Source of the DNA: Bacteroidales bacterium
GTDB taxonomy: Bacteria; Bacteroidota; Bacteroidia; Bacteroidales; JAADJA01
Length of the DNA stretch: 64,000 bases
Assembly (NCBI GenBank): GCA_021740645.1
Contig: JAIOZL010000017.1
Coordinates: forward strand, 21,373 to 85,372
Direction: 5' to 3'
Positions 28,529-37,588 of the stretch are shown one piece after another; position 1 is the first letter of the stretch, and the number at the start of each line of letters is the position of its first letter. The translations under genes were made by a program, and so were the position numbers. The notes beneath the pieces are model-generated. The model ran no database searches. It had not been told where the DNA came from and was given only the letters and a program-made list of their open reading frames with translations.

Positions 28529-28710
28529 TGATTGTTTTTCTTGCTTAATTAACAAATTAATACCGGGGCTTGTTTAAGGGTTATTTTATTTACTATGGAA
28601 ATATTATTGAATATTTTGTCAAGCTGAGGCTATTCGCATAAATCCTTATATGCAGTTTAAGACTTCTTAAATTAAGAATCTTCGTAAAATCTATAAAGAT
28701 TAGAAATGAA

Positions 28711-28745
28711 ATTAAAAACCCGCAAAAATTTCTTATTTGCGGGTT
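28711..28745 (-). terminator. Rho-independent terminator of the S41 protease gene
   Basis: On the minus strand AACCCGCAAA pairs with TTTGCGGGTT (28717-28726 with 28736-28745, 10 bp, 9-nt loop), followed by a T run, 20 bp after the stop at 28765. Confidence 0.85.
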
Positions 28746-28764
28746 CTGTATATATTGTAGGTTT

Positions 28765-31700
28765 CTATTTACTCTTATCCGGGTATTCCGGTACACCCGG
28801 CAAATCTTCCGGCCATTCTTTCAGTTGATCAAGGGCAACCTGAATAGCCTTATTCAATTGTTCGTCAATCCCTTCATATTCTTTGGCAGGATCATTTTCT
28901 AATTCTATATCCGGATCCACCCCATAACCCTCAATTACAAACTTGCTTCCGTCGCGATGGTAACTTGAAAACTCCGGTTTACGAAGGTCGCCACCATCAA
29001 TAAAGGGTAAAGATCCTCTTATACCCACAACACCACCCCACGAACGAGTTCCGATGATGGTGCCCATATTAAGGGTTTTAAATTGGTACGGGAATAAATC
29101 GCCATCGGAAGCTGAGTATTTATCAATCAGCATAACTTTAGGGCCGTAATGCAAACCTGCAGGACTGGTATAGGGTGTTCCGTTGCGGCTGACACGCATA
29201 AGAGTCAACTCGCGGCGCAGACGCTCTATGATCATAGGGCTTACATTCCCTCCTCCATTGCCGCGATCGTCAATAATAAGGGCTTTCTTTCTGAGCTGGG
29301 GATAATAATACTTAATAAATTCATTCAACCCCTGGGCACTCATATCAGGTATGTGGATGTATCCCACCTGGCCATCAGTAGCTTCCGAAACTTTTTCGAT
29401 ATTGTTTTGTACCCAATTATAATAATACAGTTTACTTTCATCTGAAATCGGCTCAATAATTATCTTTCTACCTCCTTCAGTTGCTTTAGCGTTAATTGTC
29501 AGTTCAACCTGAACTCTGGCTTTTCCTACAAGCGATTCGTAGATATCTTTCATCTTATTAGTGGGTTTGCCATTAACTGCTGTAATAAAATCACCTTCTT
29601 TTACATCCACGCCAACTTCAGTCAATGGGGATTTTTTGGAAGAGGTCCAGTTTTCCCCTTTCAGAATTTTATCTATCCGGTAATATCCTGACGCATCGCG
29701 GCTAAGCCTGGCGCCAAGTAAGCCTGTTTTAATCCTTTCAGGTGAGGGTTTGTCGCCTCCGCTGATATAGGCATGACCCACACTCAGTTCACCTATCATT
29801 TCACCAATAATATAATTCAAGTCATTACGATCGTTTATCCAGGGAACTAGGGGTTCATATTTGGTATGGATAGCTTTCCAATCCACCCCGTGCATACCCG
29901 GATCATAAAAGAAATCACGCATTTGTCTCCAGGCTTCATTGTAAATCTGGTTCCACTCTTCTTTCAGGTTTACCAGGGCTTTCATATTTGAAAGGTCAAC
30001 AAAATCAGAAAGTTTTATATTTCCTTTGGGAAGATCGATAATACCGTACTTGTCTTTGTCATTAATTACCATCTTTTTATTATCGGCCGAAATAATATAA
30101 CTGCCATACTCTCCAATTTCGGTTTCCTTCAGCTTCTTCAGGTCATAAAGCATTAATTTGGTGGATTCCTGTTTGCTGTTTCCCATACAATAATATACAC
30201 TGTTATCAATGCAGCTAATGTTGTAATAGTAGCCGGCTTTTCCCGGTATGTCTAAAATGCGGTCGATTATCCCATTAAAATCAATGGTGATAGTTTCTTT
30301 ATCGGCTTCCGGTTTTTTATCATCTTCCTTTTTAGGTTCTTCTTTTTTCTCCTCTTTTATTTCTACTTCATCGTTTACCGGTTGAAATGGATTTTCGACA
30401 TCCTTTCGGAGGGTTACAAAATAGAGCTTTTGCATATCCTGATATGCATGGTTCCATTCGACCCATGAATAGATTGGGTTGAAATCACGGGAGGAGCTAA
30501 AAAATAAATAATCACCATTGGAGCTAAAAGAAGGATTTCCTGAGCTATACCAGCCATCCGTTACAGCATTTTTTTCTTTTGTATCCAGATTATACACCCA
30601 TATCCGGGTCATTTCTTCTTTAGCAGGCAGCGGATAGGTAATCCATTTACTGTCTGGTGACCAGTTATAGCTTCCTAATTCTCCATCAGGTGAATGTTCA
30701 ACGAGCGTAATTTCTTTCGTTTCTACATTTACATACTGAAGGTTCTGATTCCTGTCTGACCATAAAAGCTTTTTACTATCAGGGGACCAAATAGGATTAT
30801 ACTTGTAGTTTGAGCTATTGCTTGTAATTTTAATGGCTGCCTCAGTACCATCCTGGTTTTGGATATAAATTTCATCCTCACCCGTACGATCCGATATATA
30901 AGATATGTATTTTCCATCAGGTGACCACTCTACATTCCGGTCGTGTATCCCCGAAGATTCCGTCAAGTTTCTCGTCATCCCATGTTCAGCGGGTACCGTC
31001 CAAACATCACCTCTTGCTCCAAAAGCGAGGCGTTTCCCATCAGGCGAAATAGCCCAGCTATCAATTGATTTAGAAGCATCTTTAAATACTTCACGGCTTC
31101 CATATAAATCCTCTGCAATTTGAATATTAATTTTATTTGCTTGCTGAGTTTCAATATTGAAATTATAAAGATATCCGCCATTTTCATAGATGATGGAGTT
31201 GTTTCCGGCCGAAGGAAATTTAATATCATAATTGGTGTATTGAGTAACTTTTCTTGTTTCACCTGTTTCAAGATTGTAGGCAAATAAATTCATGGTACGA
31301 TCGCGGTCGGAGAGAAAATAAATCTCGTTCCCAATCCACATTGGAATAATATCCTGAGCTTCGTTATTGGTTATATTAATAGTTTCTTTGGTTTTAAAAT
31401 CATAAATCCACACATCATCGGCCATGCCTCCCTTATAATATTTCCAGGTACGGAATTCCCTGAAAACCCTGTTGTAAGCAAGTTTTTTCCCATCCGGTGA
31501 ATAAGAACAAAAGCCTCCTGCCGGCAAGGGAAGTTCTTCAGAAAGGCCACCATTAATATTTGCTAGAAAAAGTTGTCCTTTAAACGAATTAAACGATTGT
31601 TTACGCGAGCGGTAAACAATATTTTCGTTGTCCTTCCATGACATTACAATATTATTCGGCCCCATTCTGTCGGAAATGTCATCCCTGCCCAATGTAGCTG

Positions 31701-32010
31701 TATAAGTTAAACGAACAGGTTTACTTCCATTCGCATCCATAAGGTATACTTCCGTATTGCCATCATATTGGGCAGTAAATGCCACATGTTGGCCATTAGG
31801 TGAAAATCGTGCAAACATTTCATAACCATCATCGTTTGTCAATTTTCGGGCAATGCCCCCATCTAAACCGCAGGTGTAAAGATCACCAGCATAAGAAAAA
31901 ATTACCTGGTTATTATGAATAGTTGGAAACCTTAAAAGACGGGCTTCATCTTGTGAATAACCCAATTGCAAACAAATGGATAATGCAATTAAAAATAATA
32001 CTTGTTTCAT
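28765..32010 (-). CDS. Tricorn-like S41 family peptidase, exported
   Basis: 1081 residues with a signal peptide (cut near LGYSQ, residue 19). Domains: two consecutive TolB/PD40-type beta propellers (about 25-530, many DGK.(L/I)AF and SPDGK.I.Y repeats), an acidic Lys/Glu linker (about 540-570), the tricorn C1 region, a PDZ domain (about 770-850, with VKEGDFITAVNGKP) and the S41 catalytic domain with IDDRGNGGGN and KYSASDGD (S966/S968, where the nucleophile sits). Such proteins degrade peptides in the periplasm of many Bacteroidota. The propellers likely gate substrates, as known for tricorn. A strong terminator follows the gene. Confidence 0.92.
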   Translation of the reverse strand: MKQVLFLIALSICLQLGYSQDEARLLRFPTIHNNQVIFSYAGDLYTCGLDGGIARKLTNDDGYEMFARFSPNGQHVAFTAQYDGNTEVYLMDANGSKPVRLTYTATLGRDDISDRMGPNNIVMSWKDNENIVYRSRKQSFNSFKGQLFLANINGGLSEELPLPAGGFCSYSPDGKKLAYNRVFREFRTWKYYKGGMADDVWIYDFKTKETINITNNEAQDIIPMWIGNEIYFLSDRDRTMNLFAYNLETGETRKVTQYTNYDIKFPSAGNNSIIYENGGYLYNFNIETQQANKINIQIAEDLYGSREVFKDASKSIDSWAISPDGKRLAFGARGDVWTVPAEHGMTRNLTESSGIHDRNVEWSPDGKYISYISDRTGEDEIYIQNQDGTEAAIKITSNSSNYKYNPIWSPDSKKLLWSDRNQNLQYVNVETKEITLVEHSPDGELGSYNWSPDSKWITYPLPAKEEMTRIWVYNLDTKEKNAVTDGWYSSGNPSFSSNGDYLFFSSSRDFNPIYSWVEWNHAYQDMQKLYFVTLRKDVENPFQPVNDEVEIKEEKKEEPKKEDDKKPEADKETITIDFNGIIDRILDIPGKAGYYYNISCIDNSVYYCMGNSKQESTKLMLYDLKKLKETEIGEYGSYIISADNKKMVINDKDKYGIIDLPKGNIKLSDFVDLSNMKALVNLKEEWNQIYNEAWRQMRDFFYDPGMHGVDWKAIHTKYEPLVPWINDRNDLNYIIGEMIGELSVGHAYISGGDKPSPERIKTGLLGARLSRDASGYYRIDKILKGENWTSSKKSPLTEVGVDVKEGDFITAVNGKPTNKMKDIYESLVGKARVQVELTINAKATEGGRKIIIEPISDESKLYYYNWVQNNIEKVSEATDGQVGYIHIPDMSAQGLNEFIKYYYPQLRKKALIIDDRGNGGGNVSPMIIERLRRELTLMRVSRNGTPYTSPAGLHYGPKVMLIDKYSASDGDLFPYQFKTLNMGTIIGTRSWGGVVGIRGSLPFIDGGDLRKPEFSSYHRDGSKFVIEGYGVDPDIELENDPAKEYEGIDEQLNKAIQVALDQLKEWPEDLPGVPEYPDKSK

Positions 32011-32030
32011 GAGTTTAAAATTTTGTTTTG

Positions 32031-32060
32031 ATAAAAAAAATTCTGCCGGAAAGCAGAATT
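32031..32060 (-). terminator. Rho-independent terminator of the gene at 32123-32737
   Basis: Minus-strand hairpin AATTCTGC/GCAGAATT (32039-32046 with 32053-32060, 6-nt loop) followed by eight T residues, 62 bp after the stop. Confidence 0.85.
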
Positions 32061-32122
32061 CAAAGGTATGAAAGAATATTCAATTAGTCTATCCTGTCTT
32101 ACAGTTTAACAGTTTAAGCTTA

Positions 32123-32737
32123 CTAATCGCAGGCTTCTTTGTATTTTTCCAATGCTACCAGAAAGTAAGTAGTAATATTGTTACTTATATCCGGGTTCAT
32201 TTCTTCCTTGCCGGTAAAATTTGAATAATTTTTCCAGGCCTCACATTTATTCCCTTTATTAAGGTTATCCTGTGCAAGGGCAATAGTATAAATTAGATTT
32301 ACCGTTTTACTCTGAGGATTTTTCATCAGCGCCATTTCAAGTATAGGCAATCCGTTAGTAGTTTTACCTGATTCATCTATGAGGGTAAGGTATCCAAGGC
32401 AAAATAATTCATCGCCATTGAGTAGATTTAAGTCCATACTGGAAAAATCTACGCCATATTTACGTGCTAAAAATTGCTGAAATGTAGAGGCATTCCTCTT
32501 CGGTTTTTCAGAAACAGCAAATGTATTAATAACTGCTGCTTTCTGATCAATGGAGTTATTCTCATCCATAAGAAAAGGAATCACAAGCCCATTAAGTTCA
32601 CCCGTTTGATCAGCAATACCAACCTCTTCTATACTAGAATAATCCTGGTAAAAGCTTATTAAGGAAACCGGAGGATCTGAAGCAAAAATTTGTGACAATG
32701 CAAAAAATAAAGTAAGGCTAAATAATGACTTTTTCAT
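32123..32737 (-). CDS. Exported protein of unknown function
   Basis: 204 residues from ATG 32735-32737; the longer frame to 32758 begins with residues that do not fit a signal peptide, whereas this start gives MKKSLFSLTLFFALSQIFA, a standard one. The mature protein is mixed helical with an IPFLMDENN.IDQKAAVIN segment, and the second half (about 110-200) resembles tetratricopeptide-like helices (NGLPILEMALMKNP, NLIYTIALAQDNLNKG). Single cysteines only. I recognise no family. It has its own good promoter and terminator, so it is a single-gene unit. Confidence 0.75.
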   Translation of the reverse strand: MKKSLFSLTLFFALSQIFASDPPVSLISFYQDYSSIEEVGIADQTGELNGLVIPFLMDENNSIDQKAAVINTFAVSEKPKRNASTFQQFLARKYGVDFSSMDLNLLNGDELFCLGYLTLIDESGKTTNGLPILEMALMKNPQSKTVNLIYTIALAQDNLNKGNKCEAWKNYSNFTGKEEMNPDISNNITTYFLVALEKYKEACD

Positions 32738-32755
32738 GATGTATTGTTTTGATAG

Positions 32756-32785
32756 CAAAGATACAATTAATTAGTATACAGACAA
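32756..32785 (-). promoter_or_regulatory. Bacteroidota-type promoter (-33 TTG, -7 TATCTTTG)
   Basis: On the minus strand TTG (32783-32785) and TATCTTTG (32756-32763) are separated by 19 bp, the preferred spacing for Bacteroidota sigma-ABfr promoters, ending 18 bp before the ATG at 32737. Confidence 0.7.
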
Positions 32786-32846
32786 TCATAGTGTGGTGGT
32801 TGGTTGCCTGATAATGATGTATAAATTTCGTTAAAAGTCAACTGAC

Positions 32847-35800
32847 CTAAATCCATCTCACAAGGCAAAAATCCTGCCGGTGCGGAAGGAGCTCATGTTC
32901 AGGGTAAATCCTGAATGCAAAATCAAATACCCCCGAATCTGCAATGTTTAATTTGCAGGAATAGATTGAATCTGCATCTTTTTTCCCGGTAAGGTTCAGT
33001 TTAATGACTTTATAAATTTTTGTTATTTTTTCAATTTCCTTTTGTCCGAGAACAATATCAACCCCAATATTTTCAGGTTTAACACCATTGGTGTCAATTC
33101 TTACTTCCACTTCAAAGTCTTCGCCAAGATCAATAGGGTTGATAGAAGAATCAGGCAAACGAATGCCCTTGATGTCAATATCATTCCATTTGCTTTCAAT
33201 GTCCTGCTTCCATTTTTTAATTTCACGGGCAAGCTTAAAATCATCTTTCCTCAGCAATTCGCGGCGTTCAAAAAGGGTAGAATAGAATTTTTCATAATAA
33301 TCATTGAGCATTCTTTGCATGGTAAAATGAGGAGCTATGCCTGCAATGTTGTTCTTTATGTACCCCACCCATCCATGTGAAAGGCCTTGTTTATCCCTAT
33401 CGAAATATAAAGGCATGATCTCTTCTTCCAGAAAGCGGTATATGATCTCTGCATCCAGTTCGTCCTGGAAGGACTGGTTTCCATAAGTCTTTGACTCCTG
33501 TATTGCCCATCCGGCATTTTGTTTGTAGCCCTCGGCCCACCATCCATCCAATACACTGAAATTAAGGACCCCATTCATCACTGCTTTTTCACCACTTGTG
33601 CCAGAGGCTTCAAGAGGGCGTGTTGGGGTGTTCAACCAAATATCCACTCCCGAAACGAGTTTCCGGGCAACACCCATATCGTAATTCTCAAGGAAAATGA
33701 TCTTGCCAATAAATTGGGGCAATTTTGAAATTTCATAAATCCGCTTGATCAAATCCTGGCCAGGACGATCATTTGGGTGGGCTTTGCCAGCAAAAAGAAA
33801 ACGCACCGGCATTTTTTCACTATTGGTAATCTCCTCCAGTTTTTCAAGGTTAGTAAAAAGTAGATGAGCTCTTTTATAAGTGGCAAACCTCCGTGCAAAG
33901 CCAATGTATAATGCATCTTCCAGAATACCCTCCATGGTTTTATAGATAAATGAGGGAGTCTCCTGACGTGCCAGTAAATCTTTGATATGTTTCTTCCGTA
34001 AATACTGGATTAATTCACTTTTGGCTTTTTTTCGCTGATCCCATATATCGGTATCCGGAACATTGATAATCTTTTTCCAGGTCTCTGGATTTGATTGTGT
34101 ATGGATATGGTTTTGACCGAAATGGTTCAAATAGAAATTTTGAATATTTCCATTTGCCCAGGTCGGATAATGCACCCCGTTAGTCACATGGCCAATATGA
34201 AGTTCTTCAGGAAAATATCCCTTATAAAGGTCAACAAACATTTCCCTTGAAACTCTTCCATGAATTTTACTTACGCCATTCATCTCCTGTGACAGGTTAG
34301 CGGCGAGTACGCTCATCGAAAACTTTTCATGGGGATTCCCCGGGTGGAATTTACCGAGGTCCATAAACTGTTCCCAGCTTATATTCAAACGGTCGGCATA
34401 ATGTGGGATATAGGCCCGCAGGATATCTTCTGTGAAGGTATCATGGCCGGCAGGAACAGGTGTATGGGTAGTAAAAAGTGAAGTTCCGCGGATATATTCC
34501 AGTGCTGTTTTGAAATTCATGGCATGGTCTTCTACCATTTGGCGCAGCCGCTCAAGTCCGGCAAAAGCAGCATGGCCTTCATTCAGGTGATATATATCGG
34601 GTTGTAATTTCTGCTGGAATAAAAACCTTACCCCACCTACGCCAAGTAAAAGTTCTTGCTTGAACCGGTTATGCCAGTCACCCCCATAAAGGTGGTGTGT
34701 AATGGAGCGGTCCTCCATGGAGTTTTCTTCAATGTCGGCATCCAGAAGATAAAGGTTAATCCGGCCAACTTTTACCTGCCAGACTTTTGCATAAAGTGTG
34801 CGGCCAGGCATAGCAATGCTTATCTTTACCCAGGTGTCATCATCATTGCGCACAGGGTGAAGAGGTAGGTCGGTATATTTTTGAGCTTTACTATCTGCAT
34901 TTTGATCACCAAAAATTGAAAGGCTTTGCGAAAAATATCCATAGCGGTACATTAACCCGATACCCACAAGATTTTTATTTGAATCGCTTGCTTCCTTTAA
35001 ATAATCACCTGCTAAAATACCCAGGCCACCTGAATAGGTCTTTAATGACTCATGCAAGCCAAATTCCATACTGAAATATCCGACCTTTTCTGAGGGTTTT
35101 TGACTTTCAAGCTCCATATAGGCCTTAAATGAAGAATAGACCTGCTCAAGCATTTGCATAAAATCGAGATCCGATTTTAAAGTTTTTAACTTTTCAAATG
35201 AAAGGTTATTAAGCAAAGCCACAGGGTTGTGCCCTGTTTCTTCCCATTTTTGCGGATCGATGGACTCAAAAAGTTCGGCTGCTTTATAATTCCAGCACCA
35301 CCATAAGTTCATAGATAATTCTTTCAATGGTTCCAATTCTTCAGGAATCCGGCTTCGGATATAAAACCTCTTCCAGCCTGGTTTTTCTTTGATATCAGCT
35401 TCTGAAATATCAAAATCTACCGTGGTTTTCATTTGAAACTTGTGGGCTCGTCCTCTTACTGTTTCTTCCGCAATTTTATAGGCTTCAGTATAATGAGCTG
35501 CCAGGATATTCCAGTGAAGTTGGTCAGAAATTTTATAGGCTTCCTCTGAGGTCTTTTGGTAAGATTTCTCATTCAGTTGCGAATAGAAAAGGATTTTCTG
35601 TGTGATGTCCCTAACAAATTCGTCGTAATTATTTTCGGTACGATTAAGCACACTTACAGATGACTCCGGTGTTTTATATTTTTGTGCTACCCATAAACCG
35701 AAGCCGGCCAATGTAGTGGTTATTGTAGGAATCCTGAATGCAATACTTTCGAGAGGAGTATATCCCCATGGTTCATAAACAGAGGGGAAAACGGTGAGGT

Positions 35801-37097
35801 CAAATCCATTTAAAAACTCGTAATAATGCTGGTTGAAAACACCATCCTTTCCGTCGAGGTAAACAGGGACAAATATTATTTTAACCTTACTTTCAGCTCC
35901 GTTGTTTAGGTTTTTCTCAAGAATTCGGTTGATGTTCGGGTCGTGGAACTTATCCCTCAGTAAATGCGATAGGTATTTATTTGTAAGGGGTTGTTTAAAA
36001 TCAGGCTGATTATTGAGCCTTGAAACGACATCCGGGTCAGGCCCTGCGTGATTACCCGGTACAGCAATTATTCCCACGATCTGTCTGTTAAGGCCGGCAG
36101 ATGATTGGTTTAAATTTGCCAGAGCATCTATAAATGCATCCAGTCCTTTATTTCTGAATTCATACCTTCCGCTGGTCAGCACCAATAATGCATCTTCTTT
36201 TATTTTTTGATTTAAAATAGCCTCTGTTACATGGATTATTTTGGCCCTGCTTTTTGCTTTTTGGATGTCAAATTCTTCATCCTTTGGGGCAAACGAACCT
36301 GAAAACCCATTAGGGGTTATAACATCTACTTCCTTTTGCAGTAAATACTTGCATTCAATTGCAGTAATATCACTCACTGTAGTAAACACATCGGCCTGAG
36401 CTGCAGCATTAAGTTCTAATGACTGCTTGGATACCACTTGCAATCTTTTCGCCATTTCCGAAGGAATAATGGATTCCATTTCTTTATAGAAGGGGACATT
36501 ATTGCTTGTCATTGACCTTCCGAGGGTAGTAGCATGGGTTGTGAAAATAGTACCTATCTGGGGAGCATTTTTCTTAAGGTAAAGAATTCCGGCACCTGTC
36601 ATCCATTCATGAAAATGGGCCAAAACAATATCATTTTGCCTCACATAAAAATTATAAAAACTATGAATTGTTTTCCCTGCCGCATAACCAAAAAGAGCAG
36701 GTTCAGTATAATCCCAGCCTCCTGTTAACGAATCCAGTTTGTAGGTTTCCCATAAGGAAGCAAAAATTTTATCCTTCTCAGCAAAAAGAGGAGTAAAGTT
36801 TACCAATATTGCCAAGGGCTTACCGGGGATATTCCAGTACCCAATGCGCAAACGTAATCCTTCTTTCTCCGCTTGATCAACCCAAGCCTTAAACACGGTT
36901 TTATCCTCAACAAAATCGGGATTTTCTCTGGTTTCTTTCCAAACGTCGGGGCCAATAAATATGTATTTATCACTGGAACTATCTTTAACCGAGAGATACT
37001 TTGATGCAAGAACAGTGTAAATTCCACCTACTTTATTACATACCTCCCAGCTTACTTCAAATAAAACATCGGGTTTTATATATTGTGTATTTTCCAT
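32847..37097 (-). CDS. Glycogen synthase (GT3)-alpha-glucan phosphorylase (GT35) fusion
   Basis: 1416 residues. Residues 1-about 560 are a GT3 (eukaryote-type) glycogen synthase: FEVSWEVCNKVGGIYTVL at 13-30 and the FPSVYEPWGYTPLESIAFR donor-site motif. From about 575 a GT35 phosphorylase follows, with the KVGYFSMEFGLHESLKTYSGGLG region and the PLP motif EASGTSGEKAVMNG, whose lysine is K1171. A C-terminal extension after about residue 1300 resembles a carbohydrate-binding Ig-like fold. The two opposing activities (UDP-glucose polymerisation and phosphorolysis) thus lie on one chain. It is transcribed alone from a TATCTTTG promoter; debranching enzyme, GT4 and GH57 genes lie 21 kb away on the other strand. 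Confidence 0.92.
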   Translation of the reverse strand: MENTQYIKPDVLFEVSWEVCNKVGGIYTVLASKYLSVKDSSSDKYIFIGPDVWKETRENPDFVEDKTVFKAWVDQAEKEGLRLRIGYWNIPGKPLAILVNFTPLFAEKDKIFASLWETYKLDSLTGGWDYTEPALFGYAAGKTIHSFYNFYVRQNDIVLAHFHEWMTGAGILYLKKNAPQIGTIFTTHATTLGRSMTSNNVPFYKEMESIIPSEMAKRLQVVSKQSLELNAAAQADVFTTVSDITAIECKYLLQKEVDVITPNGFSGSFAPKDEEFDIQKAKSRAKIIHVTEAILNQKIKEDALLVLTSGRYEFRNKGLDAFIDALANLNQSSAGLNRQIVGIIAVPGNHAGPDPDVVSRLNNQPDFKQPLTNKYLSHLLRDKFHDPNINRILEKNLNNGAESKVKIIFVPVYLDGKDGVFNQHYYEFLNGFDLTVFPSVYEPWGYTPLESIAFRIPTITTTLAGFGLWVAQKYKTPESSVSVLNRTENNYDEFVRDITQKILFYSQLNEKSYQKTSEEAYKISDQLHWNILAAHYTEAYKIAEETVRGRAHKFQMKTTVDFDISEADIKEKPGWKRFYIRSRIPEELEPLKELSMNLWWCWNYKAAELFESIDPQKWEETGHNPVALLNNLSFEKLKTLKSDLDFMQMLEQVYSSFKAYMELESQKPSEKVGYFSMEFGLHESLKTYSGGLGILAGDYLKEASDSNKNLVGIGLMYRYGYFSQSLSIFGDQNADSKAQKYTDLPLHPVRNDDDTWVKISIAMPGRTLYAKVWQVKVGRINLYLLDADIEENSMEDRSITHHLYGGDWHNRFKQELLLGVGGVRFLFQQKLQPDIYHLNEGHAAFAGLERLRQMVEDHAMNFKTALEYIRGTSLFTTHTPVPAGHDTFTEDILRAYIPHYADRLNISWEQFMDLGKFHPGNPHEKFSMSVLAANLSQEMNGVSKIHGRVSREMFVDLYKGYFPEELHIGHVTNGVHYPTWANGNIQNFYLNHFGQNHIHTQSNPETWKKIINVPDTDIWDQRKKAKSELIQYLRKKHIKDLLARQETPSFIYKTMEGILEDALYIGFARRFATYKRAHLLFTNLEKLEEITNSEKMPVRFLFAGKAHPNDRPGQDLIKRIYEISKLPQFIGKIIFLENYDMGVARKLVSGVDIWLNTPTRPLEASGTSGEKAVMNGVLNFSVLDGWWAEGYKQNAGWAIQESKTYGNQSFQDELDAEIIYRFLEEEIMPLYFDRDKQGLSHGWVGYIKNNIAGIAPHFTMQRMLNDYYEKFYSTLFERRELLRKDDFKLAREIKKWKQDIESKWNDIDIKGIRLPDSSINPIDLGEDFEVEVRIDTNGVKPENIGVDIVLGQKEIEKITKIYKVIKLNLTGKKDADSIYSCKLNIADSGVFDFAFRIYPEHELLPHRQDFCLVRWI

Positions 37098-37588
37098 TTT
37101 CTATTTTAATTGATATTTAAGTATTCCACTACTTGAAAACAGGCAACAAAGATAGTTTGTTCTCTTTAACATTTATAGGAAAATCAATAACTTTTAATTA
37201 ATTTTTTAATGAAAAAAAATTAAAGTAAATAAAAGTGAATCAGGGTTTTAGATATTTCGTAAAATGAGCAATTGAACAACATATTTATGTAAAAAGGGAT
37301 AACAATTTGTAAACCAATTTGATTGATAAATGTTTAATTTGAAATCTTTATCATAGTTTTTTGCGATACTTTTATCATTATATCGTACTGTCTTTCTGTC
37401 AACAAAAATTCATTCATCAACATCATTCCTGTAAAGAACCCCATAACAACAACCTTTGTTTTTACAGGACAGGGGAGGTTACCGAAGGTAAATTATTGCA
37501 GCCATTACCTTTGGATATGCAAGGTTTCGGAAATAAATGATGAAGAAAGAAAATTTATGAAAATGGCCCTTGATGCAGGGAGTTGAAC
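37098..37588. other. 491-bp non-coding gap upstream of the glycogen fusion gene
   Basis: Very AT-rich in its first half, with the promoter of the fusion gene at 37147-37154. A weak long-loop hairpin (CCTGTAAA 37428-37435 with TTTACAGG 37461-37468) is visible. The last 80 bp are open in one plus frame ending at 37584 and contain no supported gene. No tRNA or known RNA structure was recognised. Confidence 0.5.
37147..37154 (-). promoter_or_regulatory. -7 promoter element for the glycogen synthase-phosphorylase gene
   Basis: Minus-strand TATCTTTG, an exact TAnnTTTG match, 50 bp before the ATG at 37097. No -33 TTG at 19-21 bp. Confidence 0.5.

Noticed and set aside
37470..37584. Plus-strand open frame encoding NDEERKFMKMALDAGS, like the start of a nucleoside deaminase
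   Set aside because: It stops after a few residues and has no continuation in another frame; too short to call a remnant gene.
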